From NCBI RefSeq assembly GCF_003129905.1, contig NZ_QFFM01000010.1:52538-116537 (forward strand): DNA of 64,000 nucleotides, in the 5' to 3' direction. Below, piece after piece: positions 53,212 through 63,142 of this stretch. The position numbers were made by a program, and so were the translations under genes. The notes beneath the pieces are model-generated. The model was given only the letters and a program-made list of their open reading frames with translations. It was not told the DNA's origin and did not search any database. Numbering within the stretch: the stretch's first letter is position 1; every line of letters starts with the position of its first letter. The DNA comes from Bifidobacterium callitrichidarum. GTDB lineage: Bacteria; Actinomycetota; Actinomycetes; Actinomycetales; Bifidobacteriaceae.

Positions 53212-53892
53212 TTATTCGGCCGACTGCTCCAGGTGCCGGCGCACGAAGGCGTCGAGCGCGGCGGCATCGATGCCATCATAGGAATCGATGGAGGCGAACT
53301 GGCCGAGACCGGAAGTGTCGGTGCGGATCCAGCCGGTCTGCGCGATCAGCGTGGCACCGGACGCGGCACCCGCCTTGAGACCCACCGAGGAGTCCTCCAT
53401 GACCACGCACTTGGCCATGTCCTCGGGCGCGATGCCGAGTTTGGCCGCGGCGGCCAGATACGGCGCGGGGTTGGGCTTGTGGTCGTACGGGTCGTCGCCG
53501 CAGATGTATCCGGAGAGGAGGCCGGCCGCCTGCTTCATGATGTTCTCAGCCATACGGCGGGGCGAGGTGGTAACCAGCATGCACGGAATGCCGGCATCCT
53601 TGAGCGAACGCAGCACGTCCCGCACGCCGGGAATCCACGGCAGGCGCTCGACTTCCGCGTTGAACACGTAATCCTTGAGCTGCACGTCGATCTCCTCGAC
53701 GCTCAGCGTGCAGCCGCGGTCAATCATGTGCTGGGCCACGTTCGGTACCGGGGTTCCGGAGACGGACCAGCCGAGTTCCTCGTTCCAATCGCCACCATTG
53801 GCGTGCGCGATTTCGATCTCACCGTCATGCCAGAGCGGCTCGGAATCGATGAGTGTACCGTCCAGATCCCAGAACACAGCCTTGAGTAGCAT
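53212..53892 (-). CDS. HAD-superfamily phosphatase (beta-phosphoglucomutase-like)
   Basis: A 226-residue HAD hydrolase: motif I VFWDLDGTLID with the nucleophile Asp, motif II LVTTSPRR, motif III lysine in YDHKPNPAPYL and motif IV VVMEDSSVGLKAG. A helical cap follows motif I (subclass IA). Substrate is probably a sugar phosphate but cannot be read from sequence. Four copies of a CACGGTGTGGT motif lie 95-210 bp upstream. Confidence 0.87.
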   Translation of the reverse strand: MLLKAVFWDLDGTLIDSEPLWHDGEIEIAHANGGDWNEELGWSVSGTPVPNVAQHMIDRGCTLSVEEIDVQLKDYVFNAEVERLPWIPGVRDVLRSLKDAGIPCMLVTTSPRRMAENIMKQAAGLLSGYICGDDPYDHKPNPAPYLAAAAKLGIAPEDMAKCVVMEDSSVGLKAGAASGATLIAQTGWIRTDTSGLGQFASIDSYDGIDAAALDAFVRRHLEQSAE

Positions 53893-53985
53893 GCCTACCT
53901 CCGTTCATACATCCATTTCGTCACGTTGCGTCTCCCTATGCTCCATTGCACCAACCGGATACGACAGTTGGGGAAGTTCAGCGCG

Positions 53986-54101
53986 CCACGGTGTGGTGAT
54001 TCCTGCACGGTGTGGTTACGAAGAATGGCGGAATATAGCCATTCCCAATCAGTACATCATGAAAAGATCACCACACCGTGGGATTTTGACCACACTGTGC
54101 G
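53986..54101. promoter_or_regulatory. Four CACGGTGTGGT-type sites upstream of the HAD gene
   Basis: CCACGGTGTGGTGAT (53986-54000) is exactly inverted at 54067-54081. GCACGGTGTGGTTA (54005-54018) is inverted, with changes, at 54088-54101. Sites 1-2 are direct repeats and sites 3-4 face them. They lie between hspR and the HAD gene, both on minus. Confidence 0.6.
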
Positions 54102-54135
54102 GCCGGGGAATGGAGGATTCGGCGAGCCCGCAGGC

Positions 54136-54738
54136 TCACCAGCCCCACAGGACCATGGATTTGGAATCGTCGGTATAGGGAGAGGCGACGGCGGAACGCG
54201 AGTCGGTGGCGTTCTGGCCGTAGCCTGCGACCGGCGTGGGGCGGCCGGGCAGCTCGCGGGTTTCGCGGCGGATGGCGTTGCGCCACAGGCGGGCGCGATT
54301 GGAGCGCTGGACCTCCACGATGTTGCCGTCACGGCCGGCCGCGAAGACGCTGTCCTCATTGGCCGTTTGCATGCGTTTGACCTCGCGGCGTAGCTGGCGG
54401 TTCTCCTCTTCGAGCGCCAGGATGCGGGCGATGCCCGAAAGATTGATGCCCTCGTCCTGGCTCAGGCGCTGGGCGCGAGCCAGGCGGGCAATGTCGCGCA
54501 GGCAGTAGCGGCGGGCACCGCCGTCCGTGCGCTGCGGACGCACCAGATTCAACCGGTCGTATTGACGGAGGGTCTGGGGGTGGATGCCCGCCAGCTCGGC
54601 GGCCTGGCCGACGGTGAAGATGGGCAGTTCAATATCGAAGCCGACCTCATCCGCACCGTCCAGGTCGGCGCGTCCCATGACGAGCGCGGTGGCGCACATG
54701 GCGTAGAGCTGCCGCATCTGATTGGCTGTTCGCGCCAT
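54136..54738 (-). CDS. hspR: MerR-family heat-shock repressor HspR
   Basis: A 200-residue repressor. The MerR-type helix-turn-helix (FTVGQAAELAGIHPQTLRQY, then DRLNLVRPQRTDGGARRY) begins near residue 41 and is followed by a coiled-coil segment (LALEEENRQLRREVKRMQ). HspR with DnaK as co-repressor binds HAIR sites to hold down dnaK and clpB. The N-terminal ~40 residues before the helix-turn-helix and the C-terminal ~55 residues are longer than in Streptomyces HspR. It closes the dnaK-grpE-dnaJ-hspR operon, separated from dnaJ by a repeat. Confidence 0.92.
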   Translation of the reverse strand: MARTANQMRQLYAMCATALVMGRADLDGADEVGFDIELPIFTVGQAAELAGIHPQTLRQYDRLNLVRPQRTDGGARRYCLRDIARLARAQRLSQDEGINLSGIARILALEEENRQLRREVKRMQTANEDSVFAAGRDGNIVEVQRSNRARLWRNAIRRETRELPGRPTPVAGYGQNATDSRSAVASPYTDDSKSMVLWGW

Positions 54739-54781
54739 GATGTGCCTCCTTTTATGCGTTTGATCTACGGTTTTGCATAGG

Positions 54782-54832
54782 GGCTCCCCTCAGTCCGCCC
54801 ACGGTGGCCAGCTCCCCTCATAGAGGGGAGCC
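54782..54832. repeat. Two-hairpin repeat, reverse orientation, between hspR and dnaJ
   Basis: GGCTCCCCTCAGTCCGCCCA ... CTCATAGAGGGGAGCC. The second hairpin (GCCCACGGTGGC-like) is weaker than in other copies. Confidence 0.75.
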
Positions 54833-54927
54833 AATGTGCAAACGTGTCATAATCCATCAACACGCTCACAGCCACGTCAGAGGAACCAAAACCGCTATTT
54901 GATGATGAGCAAGAACCCCGGCGGGGA

Positions 54928-55935
54928 TCAGCGGGCGAGGTAGTCGCCGGCCTTCTCGTCGAATTCCTTGGCGGCGTGCTTGAGCATGAGGCCCGGTTTG
55001 GCGGGGACCATGATCTGCACACGGCCGACGAGGTCGCCAGGCTGGTTGCCGCGCTTGACGCCCAGACCTGCGAGCTTGAGTTCCGTACCGGAGCTGGAGC
55101 CGGCCGGCACCTTGAAGGTGACGGGGTTGCCGTCGATATCTTTGACCTCGACCTTGCCACCGGCCACGGCCTCGCCCACGGTGACGGGCAGGTCCATGAC
55201 GATGTCCGAGCCGCGCATCGAGAACGTGTCGTCCGGCTTGACGGTGACGTGCAGGTACAGGTCACCGGCCTTGCCTCCGTTAAGACCGGGCTTGCCCTTG
55301 CCGGCGAGCTTGATCTTCTGGCCGTCACGCACGCCTGCTGGCACATGGGCCTTGAACTTCTTGCCGTCCACGGACAGGGACACGGTGGCACCCTTGACCG
55401 CCTGACGCAAGGTCAGTGCGATCTTGGAGTTGCGATCCTCGCCGTTCTCCGGGCGCAGGGCCTCCTCGTAACCGTAACCGCCGGCGTTGCCGTACTGGGC
55501 ACCCTGGCCCGCGGCACCGCCGAACATGGAGAAGATGTCGTTGATATTGGGGTTGCCGCCGGCACCGGACGTGGAGAAGCGGATGCGCGAACCGTTGCCG
55601 CCCATGCCGGAGCCCGCGCCGAACATGGAACCGAAGATGTCGGAGAAACCGGAAGCGTCGAAGCCGCCGGAGCCGGAACCGCCGGCGAAGCGCGCGCCGC
55701 CCATGCCGAACTGACGGATCGCATCGTACTTCTGGCGATCCTCCTTCTTGCTCAGCACGTCATAGGCTTCGGAGATGTCCTTGAACTTCTCCTCGGCTTC
55801 CTTGGTCTTGTTGACGTCCGGGTGATACTTACGGGCGAGCTTGCGGTACGCCTTTTTGATGTCGTCGTCGGAGGCGTCCTTGGAGACACCAAGGACCTTG
55901 TAGAAATCCTTGCTGAGCCATTCGTTCTCAGCCAT
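54928..55935 (-). CDS. dnaJ: DnaJ-class co-chaperone without zinc finger
   Basis: A 335-residue J-domain protein. The J domain ([23 protein letters not shown] at residues 38-40) is followed by a Gly/Phe/Ser-rich linker (about 78-155) and the two C-terminal beta-sandwich domains ([32 protein letters not shown]). The CxxCxGxG zinc repeats of type I DnaJ are absent, so it is type II (CbpA-like). It delivers substrates to the DnaK encoded two genes upstream and stimulates its ATPase. A hairpin separates it from grpE. Confidence 0.92.
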   Translation of the reverse strand: MAENEWLSKDFYKVLGVSKDASDDDIKKAYRKLARKYHPDVNKTKEAEEKFKDISEAYDVLSKKEDRQKYDAIRQFGMGGARFAGGSGSGGFDASGFSDIFGSMFGAGSGMGGNGSRIRFSTSGAGGNPNINDIFSMFGGAAGQGAQYGNAGGYGYEEALRPENGEDRNSKIALTLRQAVKGATVSLSVDGKKFKAHVPAGVRDGQKIKLAGKGKPGLNGGKAGDLYLHVTVKPDDTFSMRGSDIVMDLPVTVGEAVAGGKVEVKDIDGNPVTFKVPAGSSSGTELKLAGLGVKRGNQPGDLVGRVQIMVPAKPGLMLKHAAKEFDEKAGDYLAR

Positions 55936-55969
55936 TCATGTCTCCTTTCTTGAAAAGTATGATGTAAGG

Positions 55970-56000
55970 TTTTGCCTCCCTCACTAGAAGGGAGGCAAAA
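55970..56000 (-). terminator. Hairpin in the grpE-dnaJ gap
   Basis: TTTTGCCTCCCT (55970-55981) and AGGGAGGCAAAA (55989-56000) form a 12-bp perfect stem with a 7-base loop, directly after the grpE stop. On the minus strand the stem ends in TTTT, so it may partly terminate or stabilise the mRNA between grpE and dnaJ. Confidence 0.65.
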
Positions 56001-56005
56001 CGACA

Positions 56006-56724
56006 TTAGTTTTGGGGGGAGGCTACTACCACTCGGGCGGCGCGGATTACGCGGTCGCCGATGCGGTAGCCGGCTTCGACCACGGTATCGACCGTTTCCT
56101 TGTCGGCGTTCGGATCCGGCTTGTGCAGGATCGCGTCGTGCTTGGTGGGGTCGAAGGTTTCGCCCTTCTCGCCGAACTTCTCGACGCCGAACTTCTCGAA
56201 GGCCTTGTCGATCTTGGCGGCCACGGCCTTGAACGAATCGTCCATCTCGCTGTGTTCGCGGATGCGATCGATGTCGTCGAGGGCCGGCAGCAGCGCGGTC
56301 AGCACGTCGATGATGCCGTGCTGGCGGAAGCGCTCCTGCTCGCGGGTGGCGCGGTTGCGGTAGTTGATGAACTCCGCACGCTCGCGCTGCAGGGCTTCGA
56401 GGTAGTCAGCGGCCTCCTTCTTGGCCTTGCCGAGCGGGGTGAGGGTGTCGTCGGAAGCGGAGGAGTCGGTCTCGGACTTTGCCGAGTCGCTGGTCTCTCC
56501 GGCATTCGCCGGCTTCTCTTCCTCAGTCGCGGCTGGTGCCGCAGCAGCTCCCTCGTCAGAGGGAGCCGAGGTGCTGGTGCCCTCGGGCTTGGCGGAGTCC
56601 GCACCGGCGGAAGGCTGGGAACCGCCCTCAGAGGCGGCCGTGCCGGCCGTGGAGGACTTGGCAGCAGCCAAATCGTCCGCGTCCGGCAGGTCGTTCAGGT
56701 AGTCGTCCTTATTGAAGTCGGACA

Positions 56725-56725
<1 letters not shown>
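56006..56725 (-). CDS. grpE: Nucleotide exchange factor GrpE
   Basis: A 239-residue DnaK exchange factor. A long acidic, Ala/Ser/Glu-rich N-terminal region (about 100 residues) precedes the coiled-coil helix (AADYLEALQRERAEFINYRN, then RATREQERF) and the C-terminal beta domain (EKGETFDPTKHDAILHK; VDTVVEAGYRIGDRVIRAA, then RVVVA). The ATG shares its A with the TGA stop of dnaK (TGATG), a sign of coupled translation; a GTG one codon upstream is possible. Confidence 0.94.
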
Positions 56726-58608
<1,883 letters not shown>

Positions 58609-58693
58609 AATGTGTGCTCCTTTTGTTCTTGATTATTCGTTCGTACGTTTCTCGCCCAAGTTCCGAACCGGTCGTCTCTTGGACCTTCCAAAA

Positions 58694-58714
58694 CTTGAGC
58701 CTACACCACTCAAC
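58694..58714. promoter_or_regulatory. HAIR operator (HspR binding site) upstream of dnaK
   Basis: CTTGAGC-N7-ACTCAAC (58694-58700, 58708-58714), matching the HspR inverted-repeat consensus CTTGAGT-N7-ACTCAAG at 12 of 14 half-site bases, with the correct 7-bp gap. Confidence 0.85.
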
Positions 58715-58754
58715 TTCCGAACGGCAAGTTCTATTCCCAAATTCGTCACAAAAA

Positions 58755-58775
58755 GTTGAGCGTGTTGCGCTCAGG
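58755..58775. promoter_or_regulatory. Weak second HAIR-like site
   Basis: GTTGAGC-N7-GCTCAGG (58755-58761, 58769-58775) has the same 7-7-7 layout but poorer match. Its right half belongs to a direct repeat of the amylase 3' end, so it may have been created by that duplication. Confidence 0.4.
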
Positions 58776-58821
58776 TTTTGGAGGTCTTTGTTGAATTGCG
58801 ACTATCAAGCAGCTTCACCGC

Positions 58822-58970
58822 GACTCCCCTCAGACGGCTTCGCCGCCAGCTCGTCCTGCAATTGAGGACGAACTTCGTTCGCGTTCTGTTGGCTCGACTG
58901 TCGTCTCGCACATTGCCTACAAACAGCTCCGCTGTTTGTTTCACGGCAATGTCCTTAGAGAGGGGAGCCA
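58822..58970. repeat. Extended (~150 bp) two-hairpin repeat, reverse, bracketed by a 24-bp direct repeat
   Basis: The inverse of the modules at 18661 and 32888 (GTCCTGCAATTGAGGACGAA; CTGTCGTCTCGCACATTGCC; TTTCACGGCAATGTCCTTAG). On either side lie copies of CGCTCAGGTTTTGGAGG-(GG)-TCTTTG (58768-58790 and 58983-59007); the second copy contains the amylase stop codon. Confidence 0.75.
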
Positions 58971-58985
58971 AATACCCTATAACGC

Positions 58986-60824
58986 TCAGGTTTTGGAGGG
59001 GTCTTTGCGCAGGCGGGCAAGGGCGGTGAGGAGGAGCATCGCGGCGGCCAGGATGAGCACCGAGAGGCCTGCGGAGCGGCTGGTTTCGTCGATGGTTTCG
59101 GCAGTCTCCTCATCCATGACGGCGTCCGCATGGTCCGAGGGCTGGGCGGCCGTCATTTCGGCAGCGCTGGCGACGAACCAATCCGGATCGGCCGGGTCGG
59201 TGTGCCGGGTGCCGGACCATGCGCCGCGCGTGGCGCCTACGTGTATGGCGATAGCGGAACCGGCCGGCAGGGTGGCCTCGAAGGTGCCGTCGGCCTTGAC
59301 GGAGACGGCAGCGGAGCAGTCACCGGAGGCGTACACGTTGCAGTACACGCCGGCCGGCATCGAAGTGGAGAACGTCTGCGTGACGGGTTTGTCGCTGTTG
59401 TTGATCGCCAGATAGCCCACGCCGGCATCGGCTTTGCCCGTTGCGGTGATGTCATCGGCCGTGTCATCGGTGGCGATAGCAGCATCACCCGCACCATCGG
59501 CAGCCGCTCCACGGCCGAAGCCGACCACGTTCTCGCCGTATTCCTTCCAATCCGTAACCTTGGTGCCGGCCACGGCGTTATGAAAGCCAATCATGCCCCG
59601 GATGGCGGTCCACCGCTGCGCGCACTGCCAGGTGTCGGCGGCTTCGGCGCCGTCCGTGGGACAGGTCATGTCCGGCACGGAAGTGGCCGTGGCACCGGGC
59701 GCGCCGTCATCGCTGGAGCCGAAGTAGTAGCCGGAATAGACGTGCGGCTGCCCGTATCCGTATGCCAGCAGGAAGGCGTTGGCCAGCAGGTACTTCGCGC
59801 CGTCCTTGTAGGTCAGGGCGCTGCCGTTGCGTTCGGTGTCCCAGTTCGTGACCCATACGGCAGCCTTGCGGGACGGCACCCAGCTTGCGCTGGCGCCGAT
59901 GCGGGCCAGTCCGAAGCTGGCGGAGTTGATATCGCCGTCGAAGGCTTCCTTGAGGCGGGCGTTGACGTTGAATTCGGAGACCTTGCCGGTGCCTAGGTAG
60001 TTGGATGGCTGGATTTCAGCGGCTTCCGAGGCACTGCCGATGACCTCCTGCTCGAAGAAGATGCTGTCCGCATTCCGGCCCGTCTTCTCGGCGAGTTTGG
60101 CCTTGATGGCCGCCACGTCCTTGGCGGCGATGTGCTTGACCGCATCTACGCGGAAGCCCGCCACACCCATGTCCAGCAGCCCGGCCATATAACCGGCGAG
60201 CTTGTCCTGCACGTATTCCTGACCGGTGTCGAGGTCCTGCAGGCCGGTGATACGGCAGTTCTGCACGTTGTCGGCATCGTTGTAGTTGCTTACGTTCGCA
60301 GTGCAATCGTGGAAGTTGGCGGAGGTGTACGGCACGGCGGGAAAGTTGCCAGCGTTGTCAAAGGAGCTTCCGGCCACGCCTGCGCCGGATTGGTCGGCCC
60401 CGGCCATGTGATTGACGACCGCGTCCGCGATGACACCCACGCCTGCCGCCTTGCAGGTTTTGATCATGGCCTTGAATTCGGCTTCCGTGCCGAGCTTGGA
60501 ATCGAGTCTGTAGCTGACCGGCTGGTAGGAGGTCCACCATTGCGCGCCGGTAATGGTCTCCTGCGGCGGGGAGACCTGCACGTACCCCACGCCTTCCGGA
60601 CCGTAGGTTTCGGTGCATTCGCGGGCCACGGAGTTCCAGTTGGTCTGGAAGGCGACGACGATGACGTCGCTCTTGGATTCGGCGGCGTGGGCGACCGGCG
60701 CCGGACCGTCTGGCAGGGCGGGCAGAGTCGCAGCCGATAGCGCGAACGCCGCCATCGCCGACACGAGCGCGGTCGTCATCTTGCACAGCCGACCACCAAG
60801 TCGTTGCACCGTCTTTCCTGTCAT
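58986..60824 (-). CDS. Secreted, membrane-anchored alpha-amylase (GH13)
   Basis: A 612-residue extracellular glycoside hydrolase. The signal peptide ends near VAHA-AES (residue 47). GH13 regions: I DAVVNH (about 134), II GFRVDAVKH (nucleophile Asp227), III EQEVIG (acid/base Glu260) and IV VTNWDTERNG (Asp329). Region IV has Trp328 where histidine is usual. A C-terminal beta domain, a linker and a hydrophobic anchor (LSVLILAAAMLLLTALARL) with a basic tail follow, so it is likely held on the cell surface. GGGGGAG precedes ATG 60824. It is divergent from a LacI regulator. Confidence 0.88.
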   Translation of the reverse strand: MTGKTVQRLGGRLCKMTTALVSAMAAFALSAATLPALPDGPAPVAHAAESKSDVIVVAFQTNWNSVARECTETYGPEGVGYVQVSPPQETITGAQWWTSYQPVSYRLDSKLGTEAEFKAMIKTCKAAGVGVIADAVVNHMAGADQSGAGVAGSSFDNAGNFPAVPYTSANFHDCTANVSNYNDADNVQNCRITGLQDLDTGQEYVQDKLAGYMAGLLDMGVAGFRVDAVKHIAAKDVAAIKAKLAEKTGRNADSIFFEQEVIGSASEAAEIQPSNYLGTGKVSEFNVNARLKEAFDGDINSASFGLARIGASASWVPSRKAAVWVTNWDTERNGSALTYKDGAKYLLANAFLLAYGYGQPHVYSGYYFGSSDDGAPGATATSVPDMTCPTDGAEAADTWQCAQRWTAIRGMIGFHNAVAGTKVTDWKEYGENVVGFGRGAAADGAGDAAIATDDTADDITATGKADAGVGYLAINNSDKPVTQTFSTSMPAGVYCNVYASGDCSAAVSVKADGTFEATLPAGSAIAIHVGATRGAWSGTRHTDPADPDWFVASAAEMTAAQPSDHADAVMDEETAETIDETSRSAGLSVLILAAAMLLLTALARLRKDPSKT

Positions 60825-60844
60825 GGTCTCCCCCACTCTCCATC

Positions 60845-60854
60845 GAGCGTTTGC
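60845..60854. promoter_or_regulatory. LacI-type operator-like site near the amylase start
   Basis: GAGCGTTTGC (GCAAACGCTC on the minus strand) resembles the GCAAACG half of LacI-family operators. It lies 21 bp before the amylase ATG. Confidence 0.45.
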
Positions 60855-60960
60855 ACTGTGCCGAACGTCACCGATACACAACAGTGTTACCGCATACGTT
60901 CGCACCTTAGTCTTTACGCAAAGAATATCATGATTGAAACCGCGTGTAACTCGCCGTTTC

Positions 60961-60972
60961 GCTAACGTTTGC
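60961..60972. promoter_or_regulatory. LacI-type operator-like site near the regulator start
   Basis: GCTAACGTTTGC is nearly palindromic around a central CG (10 of 12), the usual LacI-family operator form. It lies ~100 bp before the regulator ATG. With the site at 60845 it could allow looping control of both genes. Confidence 0.5.
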
Positions 60973-61069
60973 AGTGTATGATGACTGTAGTTGACATTAC
61001 AACGACGTATCATCGCGACAGTTCGGGCATCACGGGACGACGCCCGTCCCGTACGACTGAGGAGGGTTT

Positions 61070-62095
61070 ATGGGCAAGGCAGACATCTACGAAGTAGCCA
61101 AGGCCGCCGGCGTTTCCATCTCCACGGTGTCCCGCGCGTTCACCCGACCGGACCTCGTCTCGGACAAGACCCGCCGCAAGGTGCTGGACATCGCGGACAA
61201 GCTCGATTTCAACATCTCCCGTTCGGCCACGGCGCTGAAGTCCGGCCGCACCAACCGTGTGGCGCTGCTGATGAACGAGGAGATCACCAGCTGGTTCAAC
61301 ACGCAGACGTTCGCCGGCATTGAATCGATGATGCATCCGGCCGGCTACGACATCTCGCTGTTCCAGCATATCGACACCGAACAGAACCGCCGTGAGTTCT
61401 TCACCGACCTGCCCATCCGCCGCAATGTGGACGCCGTGTTCGTGGCGTCGTTCGCCATCGACCCGCACGAGACGGAGCAGCTCAAGCGCCTCCACGTGCC
61501 GATCATCGGCATCAACACGCCTTCCGTGGACGGGTTCGACGCCACCGTCAGCATCGACGACGAACGCGGCATGTACACGGCCACCCAGCACCTCATCAAT
61601 CTGGGGCACAAGCACATCGTGTACCCATGCTCGGAGGCGGCACTACTGAATTCCTCCATCGACGCCCGCACACGCGGATTCATCCGGGCCTGCCAGGACG
61701 GCGAACACAAGCACGAGCTCAACTGGCAGGTGCTGTCCGTGCCGCGCGGTCCGGCATTCGCCGATTCGGCGTTGTCCGCACTGCTCGCGCTGGACGAGTT
61801 CCCGGACGCGATCTGCTGCCAGATGGATATGATGGCGATCCCGCTGGTGCTCAAGTTGGAGCGGTACGGCCATCGCACGCCGCGCGACTATTCGATTGTG
61901 GGCTTCGATGACAGCCCGTACGCGGACACCATCAACCTGACCACGATGCGTCAGGATCCGTATGCGATGGGTCGCACCGCGGCCGGCAAGGCGCTGAAGT
62001 TGATCGACGGCAAGGAGCTCGATACGCCGCATGAGGTGGTGGAGGCGCAGCTGGTGCCGCGTGGCACCGATATGCCGTTCGGCGACGTGGAGTGA
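61070..62095 (+). CDS. LacI-family transcriptional regulator
   Basis: A 341-residue repressor. The N-terminal helix-turn-helix (DIYEVAKAAGVSISTVSRAF) and hinge (NISRSATALKSGRTNRVALL) are followed by a periplasmic-binding-like sugar domain (TATQHLINLGHKHIVYPCS; YSIVGFDDSPYADTINLTTM). GGAGGG precedes the ATG. It is divergent from the amylase gene with LacI-type sites between them, so control of the amylase by a maltose-like sugar is a reasonable inference. Confidence 0.9.
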   Translation: MGKADIYEVAKAAGVSISTVSRAFTRPDLVSDKTRRKVLDIADKLDFNISRSATALKSGRTNRVALLMNEEITSWFNTQTFAGIESMMHPAGYDISLFQHIDTEQNRREFFTDLPIRRNVDAVFVASFAIDPHETEQLKRLHVPIIGINTPSVDGFDATVSIDDERGMYTATQHLINLGHKHIVYPCSEAALLNSSIDARTRGFIRACQDGEHKHELNWQVLSVPRGPAFADSALSALLALDEFPDAICCQMDMMAIPLVLKLERYGHRTPRDYSIVGFDDSPYADTINLTTMRQDPYAMGRTAAGKALKLIDGKELDTPHEVVEAQLVPRGTDMPFGDVE

Positions 62096-62114
62096 AGACA
62101 CTTTTACGAAGGTA

Positions 62115-62165
62115 TGGGAACGGCCTGCGACCATTGTGATTCCACATGGTCCGCAGGCCGTTCCC
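62115..62165. terminator. Bidirectional hairpin between convergent lacI and TraX genes
   Basis: GGGAACGGCCTGCGACCAT and ATGGTCCGCAGGCCGTTCCC pair over about 19 bp with one bulge, loop of 11 bases, 19 bp past the regulator stop. Confidence 0.75.
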
Positions 62166-62202
62166 TTGCTGCCTGACCGTCCAGTCACGCAGGCAAATCG
62201 CA

Positions 62203-63009
62203 CTACAGCAACGCGCCGATGAGGAGCATGACCGGGTAAAGGGCGTAGAAGACCCACTTGGTCCAGGAATGACGGTAGCCGAGTTCACCGTTGCGGTAAT
62301 GGAGGAAGGCCACGCCGACAGCCGGGGTGATGCACATGACCGCACCCAGCAGGCCGGCGGTGAACATCATCGTGTTCTCGCGAGCGTTGAGGAAGTAGAA
62401 GACCAGCACGAAAGCGAGCGTGAGCGCGCCCGTGTACATCACGCGCTGACTGACGCCGACGTGCATGATGAGGTTCCACAGTACGCCGGCAACGATCACG
62501 GCGATGGTGAGCAGCCAGCGCACGGCCCTCGTGTGATGCTTGGCAATCCAGTCGATGGCGATGAGCACCAGCAGGGCGATCACCAATCCCCACACCGGGT
62601 TGCTGATCCAGTAGGAGACGCCACCGGACGACGCCTGTGCCCCGCGATACGGCGTACCCCAATTCCCGGTAACGATCTTGCCATAGGGCACATCGCACAG
62701 GACAGCCAGGATGAACAAACTCGCCCAATAGCGCCAGACGTTGCGCGTATGCCGCCAACCGTCGAAGAGGAGCCAGGCGTAGATCGGCACGGCGCACCAT
62801 GAGGCGATCTCGCAAATCACGGCGACGGTGAGGCCGGTCATATTGTCTGCGTTCAGCGGGCCGAACAGCATGGGCACGAGCGTGGTGGAGGCCACGGAAA
62901 AGGCCATGAACACCGCGCCGATCACCTTGAGGCGGAACACGGACAGGCCCTTGTGACGGCGATCAGTGCCGGCAGCCTTGCGTTGACGGGCCATTTCGAC
63001 TTCGTTCAT
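62203..63009 (-). CDS. TraX-family membrane protein
   Basis: A 268-residue membrane protein with about eight hydrophobic segments. TraX family features visible are LKVIGAVFMAFSVASTT, CEIASWCAVPIYAWLLFDG, RYWASLFILAVLCDVPYG and the C-terminal SWTKWVFYALYPVMLL. TraX was named for pilin acetylation on the F plasmid; chromosomal Gram-positive members have no proven role. ATG 63009 has AAGGAG at good spacing; the ORF upstream of it is spurious. Confidence 0.83.
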   Translation of the reverse strand: MNEVEMARQRKAAGTDRRHKGLSVFRLKVIGAVFMAFSVASTTLVPMLFGPLNADNMTGLTVAVICEIASWCAVPIYAWLLFDGWRHTRNVWRYWASLFILAVLCDVPYGKIVTGNWGTPYRGAQASSGGVSYWISNPVWGLVIALLVLIAIDWIAKHHTRAVRWLLTIAVIVAGVLWNLIMHVGVSQRVMYTGALTLAFVLVFYFLNARENTMMFTAGLLGAVMCITPAVGVAFLHYRNGELGYRHSWTKWVFYALYPVMLLIGALL

Positions 63010-63077
63010 GGATGCTCCTTGTGGACTCGGCGATCGTCTCTCTTCCCCCGGTCTGCTGAAGATGCGGCTTGCGTGTC

Positions 63078-63132
63078 CGCTCCCCTCAGTCTCGCTTCGC
63101 GAGCCAGCCCCCCCCTCAGAGAGGGGAGCCAA
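63078..63132. repeat. Two-hairpin repeat, reverse orientation
   Basis: CGCTCCCCTCAGTCTCGCTT ... CTCAGAGAGGGGAGCC. The second hairpin is GCTCGC/GCGAGA. It fills the gap between the TraX gene and the second HAD gene. Confidence 0.8.
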
Positions 63133-63142
63133 TGTAATTCGT

